Source of the DNA: Schizochytrium sp. TIO01
Lineage: Eukaryota; Sar; Bigyra; Thraustochytrida; Thraustochytriidae
Reading direction: 5' to 3'
NCBI GenBank assembly: GCA_004764695.1
Contig: SMSO01000032.1
Location: 4,074,983-4,138,982 of the forward strand
DNA: 64,000 bases
Positions 11,737-22,352 of this stretch are shown one piece after another; position 1 is the first letter of the stretch; every line of letters starts with the position of its first letter. Under the pieces are notes generated by a model. That model was not told the origin of the DNA, ran no database searches, and saw only the letters and a list, made by a program, of their open reading frames with translations. The translations under genes and the position numbers were made by a program.

Positions 11737-13239
11737 CTATGATGAGTAATCTTTTCCACAAGTAAACGCAGGCGGGCGACCGTCATCGGTGATATTATTT
11801 GCAGCATAGAGACACCCTTGAACTATAATACCCCCGACATTCGCAAGTATGATGCCAAATGTGTCTGCGACTGATGCGCTGCCAAGTGCAAACTCTCTCC
11901 GATCCTCTTGGACCTCTTTTGAAATTAAAATATACCCATGAACGTAGACAGTTCCACCAAACAGACCGACCACAAAGGCTAAAGACAGCAGTCCGTAATT
12001 CCACCACAAATGATAGATACCATTGGCTGTAAAAAATGCTAAAAGGATAACTTGTGCAAGTGGCATTATCCATAGCTGAGGTCTTCGTAGCGTAATCAGG
12101 GTTCCTGAGCTTCGTGATGCAAAAACCCCCACCTGGTACATCCAATTAGCGTATACATAGAAGTCATCACGTGCACTCTTATCCTCAATTGGAAAGCCAA
12201 TAGCAGCCCACGTGCCAGACTGCATAACATATTCCGCAAAGTAAACAAGAAACAAAGGTATGGTGTACTGCCAAAGCGAAATGAAAATTTCAATGCGCTC
12301 ACGAGCTGACCATTCATGCTGAGGCCCTGTCAGCTCCCTGCGAGGCAAATGATCATGGAGACTCGAAGTTTCTTCCTCAGACTCGCTGCATGGTTCGAGA
12401 CGAACATGTTGACGAGTGCGTGCGGGCAAGAGAATCCGAAAGAATACAAAAAGGAAGGCCACGGGCAACACGTTTGCAAGGATCAAAGAGAGACGAAACC
12501 CAAACCCAAGACCTTTCGTAAGGAAGATCACCCAGAAGTAACCAAACACGCCAGCAAAACCAGTTCCGCTTGACCATGCGGTAATTGACGTTGGCCCATC
12601 GAAATACGAAGAGTAAGCTAGGAAGCTAGCCTCACCGAGCGAGCCGGCAAACGCGCCTACTGCCACACCAAAAAGTTGGAGTCCTAAACTATGCCCCATG
12701 GCCACTGTTGTTAAGCATGCTACTGTCAGAATTGCGCAAATCACCACTCGAATGTTATACGAGACCATGTGAAACCAAAATGGCGCACTTGCTTTCACAA
12801 AAAGCGAAGGAAGAACATTTGCTAAGTAAACACCACCTACGCCCTCCGCAAAGATTTGTTTTGCACCGGCATTCATGATAACAAAAGTTGAGTTATTCAA
12901 GAGACCAAGGAACCAGAACCCTAGCGCCACCTCGCCGAGCACTCCGCTGCAAGATTTTGATCGCACTACATTTGTATCATCATCATCCCGCGCGCCCTCC
13001 TCAAGAAGAGACTCATCGTGCGACCTTTCAATACGTCTATTCTCGCTTGAGCGGTTCACCAAGCGTTCTAGCTCATCGCTGACATGGTTCTCTCCTCGCA
13101 TTATGCTCACGTTCAAGGGGCGCAGCTCACTACCACAATCTTGATTTTGAGAGTTGTCCCCGAAGTCGTGCCTGCGAAAAGTATCTCGGAGAACTTGACT
13201 TCGCTTCGGTGCCAATGAATCTGGAGCCGCCTCCAGCAT
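11737..13239 (-). CDS. CLN3: Battenin/CLN3-family lysosomal or vacuolar membrane protein
   Basis: A 500-residue intronless polytopic membrane protein. A polar N-terminus of about 100 residues precedes about 11 membrane segments. CLN3 signatures appear in order: LLNNSTFVIMNAGA in the first helix, GSLGEASFLAYSSYF, then SSGTGFAGVFGYFWVIF, later YFAEYVMQSG, then YQVGVFASRSS and LFGGTVYVHGYILIS, ending with a REFALG segment and a last helix. CLN3 is a lysosomal or vacuolar membrane protein tied to pH and phosphodiester homeostasis and is lost in human Batten disease. The start is the ATG at 13239; the frame stays open two codons further, but only to a GTG. A soluble loop of about 40 residues (12290-12430 region) is rich in Ser and Glu. 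It is divergent from the LRR gene. Confidence 0.92.
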   Translation of the reverse strand: MLEAAPDSLAPKRSQVLRDTFRRHDFGDNSQNQDCGSELRPLNVSIMRGENHVSDELERLVNRSSENRRIERSHDESLLEEGARDDDDTNVVRSKSCSGVLGEVALGFWFLGLLNNSTFVIMNAGAKQIFAEGVGGVYLANVLPSLFVKASAPFWFHMVSYNIRVVICAILTVACLTTVAMGHSLGLQLFGVAVGAFAGSLGEASFLAYSSYFDGPTSITAWSSGTGFAGVFGYFWVIFLTKGLGFGFRLSLILANVLPVAFLFVFFRILLPARTRQHVRLEPCSESEEETSSLHDHLPRRELTGPQHEWSARERIEIFISLWQYTIPLFLVYFAEYVMQSGTWAAIGFPIEDKSARDDFYVYANWMYQVGVFASRSSGTLITLRRPQLWIMPLAQVILLAFFTANGIYHLWWNYGLLSLAFVVGLFGGTVYVHGYILISKEVQEDRREFALGSASVADTFGIILANVGGIIVQGCLYAANNITDDGRPPAFTCGKDYSS

Positions 13240-13697
13240 AATCACGCCTCTCTCCGAAGCGGAATTAAGTTGAAGCTTTGATCTTCAACGTTGTTTACTC
13301 AGTACGTTCAATTTTCAAGGATACCAAGGAAATTAGAAAAAACCATGAATAAAGAGGACATATTACTAAGTCCCATTTTCAAGGACCTACGTACCCGTTA
13401 AATAATGAAGATGAGGTAAGTTTAATTGGCAAGGGGCGAGCGCATCATAGAAACCATTCCATACAGCAAGACCAGAACTAGTTTGGTGGTAATGGCGTTT
13501 AGTAATAGCAAAGTTTGCTTTGCATAGCGTTTCCAAGTAGCACCGCAAATAGCTTATATGTACAGGACGGGCAAAAGCTGTATCACCAGGAATACACTAG
13601 CTAGTTCTGCTTTATGCGAGTGAACTTTGTGATTTGACAAACAAGACTAGTTATTTCTGTCCTCCAAGCAGAGTTTCGAGCCGGATAATGGAGGTAA
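13240..13697. other. Divergent intergenic region, CLN3 / LRR gene
   Basis: It should hold the promoters of the battenin gene (-) and the LRR-ANK-TIR-like gene (+). The true first exon of the LRR gene is probably also here or just downstream, because its reading frame has no ATG near its beginning. An ATGGAG followed by GTAAAG at 13688-13697 looks like a start plus splice donor. However, joining it to the TTGCAG acceptor ending at 13749 gives the wrong phase. Confidence 0.5.
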
Positions 13698-13751
13698 AGC
13701 TACGCGAAGCACACTTGGCCACTGGACGAAAGACTCCGAACTATTGCAGTT

Positions 13752-16700
13752 TCGCTTCAAGGAGACGATACTCCAAATACATGTGACCTTGCGAACCTCG
13801 GCGTTAGTGATGAAGATGTACAAAAATACCTCGGACCAGGTCTCTCCAAGAACATCACACTATCTAGATTGTATCTGCAGGGAAATAAACTTGGTAAAAT
13901 TGGTGTCCTGCAGATCTTTGAAAGCCTCTCGACCAATCTTCGACTTGTGGAGCTCAACCTAAGCGACAATCCCATCGGCCCTGATGGACTGAAGGCTATT
14001 GCACTGTTGCTACCCAAAAACGACGGTTTACATACGTTGCGGCTAGCCCGGACTAATTTAACTGGTGCTGCTGCAAGCGAAATCTCCATTGCAGCCGCTG
14101 GTTTACAAAACTTTGGCGCGGCTCTTCGGATCCACCCAACTTTGCATGTTCTGGACATCGCTGGGAATTGTTTAACAGACTTTGGAGAGTCAGAACAAGG
14201 CTTTCAAAATCTCTTAGAGGGGATTTGTGGGAGCCGTAGTCTTTCCAGTCTTGACCTATCACACAATGACCTTGGGGCATCAGGAGCAAAGCTTGTGGTT
14301 GAGGTTCTCCGAAGCTTCCCCGACGCCCCCATAGACGACCTCCTTTTGGCCTCGAACCGAATTCAAACTGATGGCGCCAAGCATGTAGCATGCCTTCTTG
14401 CTGACCAGTCTGCACGGGCAATTCGTAGACTTGACCTACGCAATAACGACCTTTCCAAAAAAGGGACGGACAATACAGGATTAATAGCATTGGCCTCTGC
14501 ACTCCAGAGGCGTCCCGACGACCAGAATGGAAATAAATCATTATGGTCATTGGATCTTCGAGAAAATCACTTAACATGCTCCGACATTGACCTTTTCGTA
14601 AAAGCATTATGTTGGAACTGTACACTTGTAGACTTCAAAGCAGAACCTCCGCAATGCAGTTGCAAAATACTTCATTCTGCGGCGGAGTCTCTTATAAAGG
14701 AACGCATGGCAACGAACGAGGCCGCTACACGAGCTCTTAGTAATCAAGCAGCATTTGATCCCAAAGAAAGAGCTGCTATTGTCCGCAGGGCCATCAGATG
14801 TGGGGCAATGCTTACACTTAACCGGCTTCTTGACATCGATGAACAAACTGCAAGTTTGGATGAAATTCACCTGATCGAAGACACTCTGGCAATACATTCC
14901 CCCAAGTCTCGTCGAACACCACTTCACGATGCTGTTCATTGCAAGAATGGCGACGCTTTAGACATACTGTTGCGACATCAAAATCCTGTAAACGCAACTG
15001 ATCGAGAAGCTCGAACCCCTCTTCACACGGCAGCAGCGGAGGATGAACTTGGGAATTGCACTTCTCTTGGTTGAACACGGGGCAAGTATTTTTCCAAAAG
15101 ATCGACATAATAAGCTCCCAGGACAGATGTTTTCGCAAGTCTGGATGCAAAACGAGCTCCTCTGTGCAGCTAGTCGTCTAGATGCAGTTGTTCTGTGTGG
15201 TACAGACACAGCTGATATTCGTTTTGCTGCTCGTCTAGCCCATCATTTGCATAATGACCATGATTTAAAAGTAAGTTTCGTCACACCAGACGACCAAACC
15301 TCTTTGGATTTGTTTAAAAATCCTAATCTACGAAGTGCTGTGCTTCTGGTCATCATGAGCGAGGCAAGCGCGGCCTCTAGATATTTTCGTGGCTTAGTGA
15401 AACAGGCTCGCAAAGTTTGTGGGGGTGGATCATCAGCAAAATGTTCAACTATAGTTCCAGCATTGCCGTTCCTCTGTATTCAGTGTAGCGATGAACTTGG
15501 GCCTGCTGTACTTTCAGATCCTCTGTTCCTAGAAGCCGAGGGTACGTTTAACCTTTCTATCTGGGCTGAGCTTTCTGTAGAACACTGGAGAAAAATTGAT
15601 ATCTTTTCCCAACAAAACCTAGCCGGCAAGGTACAAGATACGAAGAGCAGCTCAAGAGATGAGTTTAACAATGACAAAATACGAGTAACAGAAACTCTAC
15701 GGAAAAAATCAGTTCTTCGTGAGGCCTCTCAACGCCGGTTTAGGCCAACACTTCTTCAGACCTTACAAGGAGCATGGCCTTCACCCCAGCCTGGAGTGGT
15801 AGATGATCTGGCCCAAAAAGTTCGTACTCTTGGCCAATCTCTTCGAAAGGAGATGCGACAACGAATTGCAAAGTCGTTAAACCTAGATAGGCATGAATGG
15901 GAACTCCGCAAGCTAGTCAGTTCCCACGTTTCTTTCATAGCAATCATTTATATTCAGAAATCCCACACAGCAAAACAAGCAGCATTGGAGACTGCATCCG
16001 AGCTTCAAAAGGCAAATTTGCAAACCTGGAGTTGTCCAACAACTATAGGCTGCCACGACAATATTTTGCAGACTGGTCTAACTGCAGCTTGTGCAGTATT
16101 CATAATTCGAGAAACATCTTCACAAGCAGAAGAAGACACCGCTCTTGACACAATCGAGAAGTTTGTAGGCCCTGGGCGAGCTTTTCCAGTTCTTTCTCAT
16201 CGAGGTCAGTGCTATACGCCCCTAAATGGGCATGCTCTTGTGGCCCAGCTCGGCGAGCTTGGCATTGAGGTCACGCCGCAATATAGAACTGTTTCTGAAC
16301 TGGAAGCTAGGCACAACCTAGAGTATGAACTGCATCAACAACGAAAAGCCTTACAGATCAGACAAGACCTCTGTCGAGACCTCGTGCTGCAAGCTCGACG
16401 CTACGAGCAGCGTTTCCGTCAAGCACTCAGCATCCTCAACCCTGTCCAGGCTAAACGCAAATTGTCCGCGCCCCAGACCAGAATCCGCGACCTTGAAAAG
16501 GAACTGTTGCGGCTTCGCTCGAGTGGACTTCAGGATGATGAGCAAGTAGCAGTTCCCGAAACTATACGCGACACAGTGCATCTATACTCTGACGGCATTC
16601 TTCGTGAGGCCTTACAGAACGACGGTTCCTGTGCTTTGACGATGGGTGAGCTGAAGCACGCTCTTACAAAAGAGCTTGAATTCGCGCGACAAACGAGCGC

Positions 16701-16848
16701 TGCAGTTCGTGTTCAGGCCGCTTGGCGAGGCTGCTACGCCCGCGAATTACGACGGCGTGCAGCAAGAGTTGCCGCTGCTGTGCGCATTCAACGAGCTTTT
16801 CGGGCCTACCGCCAAAGGTCGTCAGCCTGGATGATTTTGCAATGGTGA
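13752..16848 (+). CDS. LRR - ankyrin - TIR-like - IQ multidomain protein (5' exon and one frame unresolved)
   Basis: About 1030 residues in two frames. The first part holds about seven ribonuclease-inhibitor-type leucine-rich repeats (13780-14650), with units such as LVELNLSDNPIGPDGLKA and LSSLDLSHNDLGASGAK. Two ankyrin repeats follow (TPLHDAVHCKNGDALDILL at about 14916, then TPLHTAAAED). The frame changes by +1 at about 15040, inside the second ankyrin repeat, and it continues as LGIALLLVEHGA. Next comes a TIR-like domain (15176-15480, from DAVVLCGTD). A second, more degenerate TIR-like unit follows (15930-16290, from FIAIIYIQKS). After that come a coiled coil and two IQ motifs near the end (VRVQAAWRGCYAREL, VRIQRAFRAYRQR) for calmodulin. 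There is no NB-ARC or NACHT ATPase. The usual TIR NADase glutamate is not evident in the first unit. The 5' end is unsettled: the frame is open from 13698 but lacks an ATG, so an upstream exon is likely. A signalling scaffold is the best guess; the substrate is unknown. Confidence 0.75.
15031..15045 (+). other. +1 frame break inside the second ankyrin repeat
   Basis: Upstream, frame 3 gives TPLHTAAAED and then runs to a TGA at 15072. The next frame gives NLGIALLLVEHGA. Joined at GAT-GAA, the two make one ankyrin unit of the normal 23-residue spacing to HGA, so one base is in excess here. A sequencing or assembly indel, a real mutation or a programmed shift are all possible. Confidence 0.7.
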
Positions 16849-18142
16849 CCTAAATCGCTGTTTGCAGCTATCTAATTGTAATTATTGATTATTAAAAAAA
16901 TAAAATTATTCAACTTTATTAAAAATCTATCAAAAGTCAAATGAGTTCACCACACGAAACAGGTAAAGTTTCTTGTGTTTTGCACTACAAGTAGATATCT
17001 ATATAAATATACGACTATCAGCTCATTTTAGAGAATCATGATATGAGGTGGGAGAGAAAACCAGGAGGACTTAGACGGAGGTTCGTGAATGAGGTATTTC
17101 ACAGTAATAAAAAATACTGAAGGGTTGTAGGTAATCAAAACAATCTTATAATGCGAAATTTACAACACAAGAATCCTGTACAGCTTAGTCATACTCTTCA
17201 ACTTGCTTCAACTCGCTTCAACTTACTTCTTTGTCACTTGGTTGGGGTTTCTTGAAGATTGGCCCTTTGAAGAGAAACGCATTCGCGAGAGCAGTAGATA
17301 GGTAGGTGAGCAGGTATTTCAATGCAGGTTCGAGCAAGAGCCATTTTTGTGATATATGAATTTTGGCCAAACTTGAAGTAAAGCAGCTGAGAGAAATATC
17401 ATCAGGCTAGTGAGAGCGAGTGAGTGCAAGCCGATTTTCTCTTCCTAGTTGAACTGAGCGACCGTTCGAAAGCTTGGCAGCCTTTAAGATCTTCACAGTT
17501 AGCCCATGGATGCAGGTAGGCAGCTGAGGCAGTCGGAAGTATGTTGAGTGACTAGGTACCTACTCTCTCTCGCAAGCACTACCAGAAAAGAGAATAACTT
17601 CCTTTTGCACGTAGCACTATGCTCGCCAGATGATGATGCCCAAGACCATTTAATTGCACTCGAGCCACAGAGCAAAAATGGCATCATGCACTCCACCTAC
17701 GCACGCAAAGCAACATCTTCCACTCCAATAGATAGACACGACATCGTTCAACTTTTTTTGCCATGGATCTGCCTACCGATTCAGGCTCACAATCATTCCC
17801 ACACAAACTATGTAATCAATCAAACAAATGTAAGTTGTCTTGCAACCCTGAGAATGAGGCATTGCAAGAGCTTTCTAGCTGTGAAATAATGTCAACAACT
17901 TCTCGCTGCGAAGTAGAGGCGGCGAGAAGTCAATCCAACTCGTCTATGAGCTGGAAATGGGCCGCCGTTCCCAAGAGAACGCCGTATTCTCGTGGAGGCG
18001 CGCCTACAAAAGCAGGGTCCCGGAATCGTGCTTTAGGAACTTGGAGGGCAATTACCGGAATTCCGGTAAGTGCCCTCTCCGGGCAATCTCTGGTGCCCCG
18101 CGCTCGCTGCGAGCAAACCCAACTCGACCCTCGCGGTCGGTG
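16849..18142. other. Intergenic region before the histidine gene
   Basis: No gene is supported. It contains AT-rich DNA, several TAGGTA/TACCTA motifs (17297-17310, 17553-17563) and, near its end, a more GC-rich promoter-like part with an 18-bp palindrome. Confidence 0.55.
18052..18069. promoter_or_regulatory. 18-bp perfect palindrome upstream of the histidine gene
   Basis: TTACCGGAATTCCGGTAA is identical on both strands over all 18 bases. It sits 73 bases before the proposed ATG at 18143. Perfect dyads of this length are typical of sites bound by dimeric transcription factors; no factor can be named. It could also form a hairpin in the leader RNA if transcription starts upstream of it. Confidence 0.45.
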
Positions 18143-21100
18143 ATGCAAGCGCTCGCTCGGTGGCTAAACTCTAGCAACCCCGACAAGAAGATGCAGTCTG
18201 AAGACCCTACGTTGCAGTTTGTCCGTAGCGACTTTCTGGACCTTCCGCAGTAAGTTGATTCACGGCGCAGATCGACGTCATGATTGAATGTAATGCAATG
18301 ATTGCCCCCTTGCTATTGTAGTCGTTGCGTATGCACACGAAGGAGTGAAAATGTCTGTGGAGGTGCCCCTCTGTCACGCAGAGAAGTGCAAGCATACCGA
18401 GGGCTGGACAGGCTCGGATTCCGAGTATCAAAGCTTAGCGACGTTTCTTGCTCGGCCTCTTGATCTTCTCCTAGATGTTTGCACGCTCACTCTTTTACAT
18501 CTTCGAGATTGCGTTGCATCGCGTAAATCATCGCAATGAAAAGGCTCAATCGTGCGTTGTATTGCGCGCGATTGAGGCATACTCAATCTTCGAATGTGAC
18601 GTGTCGAAGAAAAGAAAATAAGACAAGCTTTCAAAGTCGAAGATGTGAAACCAAGTGTGAGCAAATGCCTAGACAGCTCTATAGATAATATTCATGGTGA
18701 AACATAATTAGCCATGAGCGAGAGAGGGAGGTTGAGTTACAAGTAGATCTGGTTCATTCATTCATCAACGACAATGATGGAATTTCTTGCGTAGAGTGCA
18801 TAAAAGTTGATCTGAAAACTGACGTGGAGGTGTATGATATCGGTGGTTCGGTGATATAATCATTCACGTTACAATCTTGTTTGGATTCGTTCATGCATAG
18901 GTACTCTCCAATTCAACCCCTTGATGTGGTTGCCGCGGAGATCGGCGTGCCTATTGAACGGCTCGCCAAGCTCGATGCGAATGAAAATCTTTATGGGCCT
19001 ATGCCTGAGGTAGTTGAAGCCGTCCGCAACACGGAGTTCATGCACATCTACCCAGACCCGGCACAGACTTACCTGCGTCAGGATCTTGCCGAGTACATTG
19101 GCGAGGGTGTTGGTCCTGAGCACATCTGTGCAGGTGTTGGATCTGATGAGCTCCTTGACCTGTTGATTCGCTTGGTTGAGCCTGGTTCGGGCATCATCAC
19201 AGCCCCGCCTACTTTTGGCATGTATTCTTTCCTTGGACAGATTGCTCGTTCCCAGGTTATTGAGGTTCCACGCACTGACGCTCCCAGTTTTGACCTGGAT
19301 GTTGAGGGAATTGTTGACAAGATCCGTAACGAGGATGGAAAGCTTGTTTTCGTTGCCTCGCCCAACAATCCAACTGGTGGTCTCATGACTGAGGATCAGG
19401 TTCGCAAGATCTGTGCTGAGAACTGCCTTCTAGTTGTCGACGAGGCGTACGCGGAGTTCAGTGGTGGCAGTGCTGTGGGCCTTATTCACGAGTTCCCTAA
19501 CCTTGTTGTACTTCGTACTTTTAGCAAGTGGGCCGGTCTGGCTGGTCTCCGCGTTGGGTTTTCGATTGCCCACCCCAAGCTCACAGAGAAGCTCTTGGCC
19601 ATCAAGCAGCCTTACAACATTAACGTTGCTACTGAGGCTGGCGCCCGTGCTGCTCTTGGCGTCAAGGACAAGATCGTGGAAGAGCACATCAAACCTATTC
19701 TTGCAGAGCGCACTCGTATGTTGGTCCTTCTGCAGGAATTCAACTGGCTCGAGCCGGTACCTTCTGTCTCGAACTTCGTTTTGTTCAAGGTTTCATCACC
19801 TATGAACGCCGACTATCTTCACAAGGAGCTTCGCCGCCGTGGTGTCCTCGTTCGCTACTATCCCAAGGGCACTCTCGCTGGCTTTGTCCGAATTAGCTGT
19901 GGCCGCCCTCAGGATACTGATATTCTCGTCGAGGCTCTTCGTGATATTGAAATACCCTCTACAGAGGGCCAGACGCAGGCACTCCGGGCCCCGCGTGCAC
20001 TCCTGCTCGATATGGACGGCGTTCTTGCGGAGGTTTCGCAGTCTTACCGCCAAGCAATCATCAAGACTGCAGAAGCTTTTGGTGTCCAGGTAACTTCAGC
20101 AGACATTCACGCAGCAAAGCTTGAAGGGTGATGCTAACGATGACTGGAAGCTTACCCATAAGCTTGTCGCCAAGCAATTGGGTGATTCCGCTCCTTCTTT
20201 AGATGAGATCACCGAAAAGTTTCAGGAGTTTTACCTTGGTACGGATTCTACCGCTGGCCTTCGTGACCTCGAGAGCCTGATTCCTTCACGTGCACTCCTT
20301 GTTGAGCTTCGTAAGCGATGCCCGCTAGGCATGGCGATTGTAACCGGTCGCCCTAGAGATGAGGCGCTCCATTTTCTCGACCTGTACAACTTGCGCTCCT
20401 TGGTTTCTGATGGAGCAGGGCAGCCTATCATGGTTTGCATGCATGAAGCGCCATCAAAGCCTAACCCTGCACCCGTTCTTCTCGCTCTCGAGCGTCTGGG
20501 TGGTGTCGCTCCTTCCGAGGCTGTGATGGTCGGTGATACTCCTGACGATATGCGTGCTGCATGTGCTGCTGGAGTTCGCGCTTGTGGTGTACTAACACCA
20601 GATTCCAGTGCGGAGTCTATGAAGTCTGTTGAGGCTGCATTATACTCTGCGGGTGCGAGCAAAGTTCTCGCGCCTGGCTTTGTGGATCTACTAGAAGTGT
20701 TCCAGTCGGTATCTGCCACTGCAGTTTCGAGCTGTGCTGTCCCACGTAGCCCCGCTGCTATGGGTAGTGGTCTTAAAACATCTGGTTCTCGCCAAGGCAC
20801 CGTTGAGCGTAAGACTAAGGAAACTTCTATCCAGGTCACTGTAAACCTCGATGGCACTGGGTCTTCTGATGTCAGTACTGGCATTGGCTTTTTAGATCAC
20901 ATGATCGATGCTCTTTCCAAGCACTCTCGTGTGGACATCAACGCTCGTTGCAAGGGCGACCTTTGGATTGACGATCACCACACTGCAGAGGATGTGGGAA
21001 TTGCTCTTGGTGAGGCTTTCGATATCGCTCTTGGTTCTCGAAAGGGCATTGTTCGCTGGGGTTATGCCATGTGCCCGCTAGATGAAGCTCTCTCCCGCGC

Positions 21101-21368
21101 TGTGGTCGATATTAGCAGCCGTCCTTATGCCGAGATTGACTTCGGCTTTCGCCGTGAGATGATTGGCACTATTTCTACTGAAATGCTTACTCATTTTGTC
21201 CAGTCCTTTGTAACTGCGTCGCGTCTCACTGTTCACGTGCACTGTCTGCATGGTGATAATGATCACCACCGTGCTGAGTCTGGCTTCAAGGCTTTGGCAG
21301 TAGCCCTGCGCATGGCAATTGGCCCGGATGCAAGTGCGGGAGTGCCATCTACGAAGGGTGTGCTGTAA
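18143..21368 (+). CDS. Trifunctional histidine biosynthesis fusion: HisC - HAD phosphatase - HisB (intron 18250-18900, one frame break)
   Basis: About 857 residues. Exon 1 (18143-18249) ends DFLDLP and joins exon 2 at 18901 to read [11 protein letters not shown], the normal aminotransferase beginning. Residues about 35-385 are histidinol-phosphate aminotransferase, with [27 protein letters not shown] and the PLP lysine (about 245) in [15 protein letters not shown]. Residues about 400-640 are a HAD hydrolase with DMDGV, VTGRP, KPNP and GDTPDD, a candidate histidinol-phosphate phosphatase. Residues about 660-857 are imidazoleglycerol-phosphate dehydratase, with [31 protein letters not shown] and DNDHHRAE metal-binding motifs. 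Together they could carry out three successive steps from imidazoleglycerol phosphate to histidinol. A +1 frame break lies in the HAD part at about 20117-20131. Codon use is strongly biased. The domain calls for HisC and HisB are firm; the HAD substrate is inferred. Confidence 0.88.
18250..18900 (+). other. 651-nt intron in the histidine fusion gene
   Basis: The donor is CCGCA|GTAAGT and the acceptor GCATAG|GTACTC. Splicing makes CAG TAC TCT CCA, giving LPQYSPIQPL, which matches the usual start of HisC and keeps the frame. An ATG at 18893 lies at the very end of the intron and could be mistaken for the start codon. Confidence 0.8.
20115..20131 (+). other. +1 frame break at GGG-TGA-TGC in the HAD domain
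   Basis: Upstream the frame reads AAKLEG and then TGA. Skipping one base continues as [13 protein letters not shown], the conserved NDDW region of this HAD type, with no residues lost. The stop and its context, TGA followed by TGC, resemble known +1 shift sites such as antizyme. A one-base sequencing error is at least as likely. Confidence 0.7.
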
Positions 21369-22352
21369 AAAGGCTATAATAGTCATTTGTGCGTTGGGAA
21401 GAAGTTACAATCCTTATGACAGCCTTTGAATCCGTCCTTGAAGATCTGGCTCGGTGAAGTTTGTTCTTTGACCTTATTGCAGGTTCGAGAGTATAAATTG
21501 TAGGTTAGAACCTACCATCTTTTCTTATCCGACAAAATTAAACCTAACAGGTAATGATATGAAGTTTGAAATTAATTTCCACTTTTTTGATATTTCCTTT
21601 CTTTCCTGCGAACATTGTTGTTGTGCTAATTCGAGTTTCATGCTTCGTGAGTGTTTAGAATCAACATGGCCTCGAAAACAGTTTTAAACACTTTACTATG
21701 GTTTATTTCGCAATAAACATGGATTTAGGTAGTCCGACGAGTACTAGACCTCCTCGTTGGGACAGTGAATCGACCTTTTTAGTGTCTACCTTTTTAAAAA
21801 CTTTTGAATTTTATTCAGTGTCTTCTTTCTCAGCTTGATGTTCCTTTGCCTTTTGTCAATACTTCAGTGAATAAGATCATCAGCATGGTATTTTCAAGTC
21901 AACCGTTCGACATTTAAAATGTTGTCAAATAGTATTAGCCTGTACCGTTCTAATATTACCTGATCTCTATCATTTGTATGAGCTCGAGATCGACCATTAT
22001 AGTTTGACAAACCCAGTATTTGTTAGAGTGTCTTTAGGTTGATTTATATTCCAAATCTGCAAGGATAGCCTCACGGAATTGATATATGTGATGCGCAACA
22101 CAAAGTCGGGTTCGTGCTTTGCAGGGAGATTTAGGAATAACACTCATTATTGCTATTAAGCGATACTAAAAACCTGTCGCAGGTTATATATTCTATCCAC
22201 CATTAGAAACTTTGGAGGAGTCAAAATGCACAATTGATCGTAATATTTGGAGAAGAGAAGGAGTCTAGAACTCCAATTGGAAAACAATCCATACTTTATA
22301 ATTAAAATTTATATTTGCTGGTTGGAAAACTAAGACATGAAACCTGGAACAT
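21369..22352. other. Convergent intergenic region
   Basis: It lies between the 3' ends of the histidine gene and the first Tmc-type gene. It is AT-rich and no gene is seen. Confidence 0.6.

Noticed and set aside
13688-13749. ATGGAG plus a 56-nt intron as the 5' end of the LRR gene
   Set aside because: The donor and acceptor look fine, but the phase does not match the LRR frame.
18893-18895. ATG at 18893 as start of the histidine gene
   Set aside because: It lies inside the intron end; the spliced first exon gives a better match to HisC.
20090-20114. A 25-nt GT-AG intron that would also restore the frame of the histidine gene
   Set aside because: It would remove VTSADIHA, which fits the HAD family, and is far shorter than the other introns here (92-651 nt).
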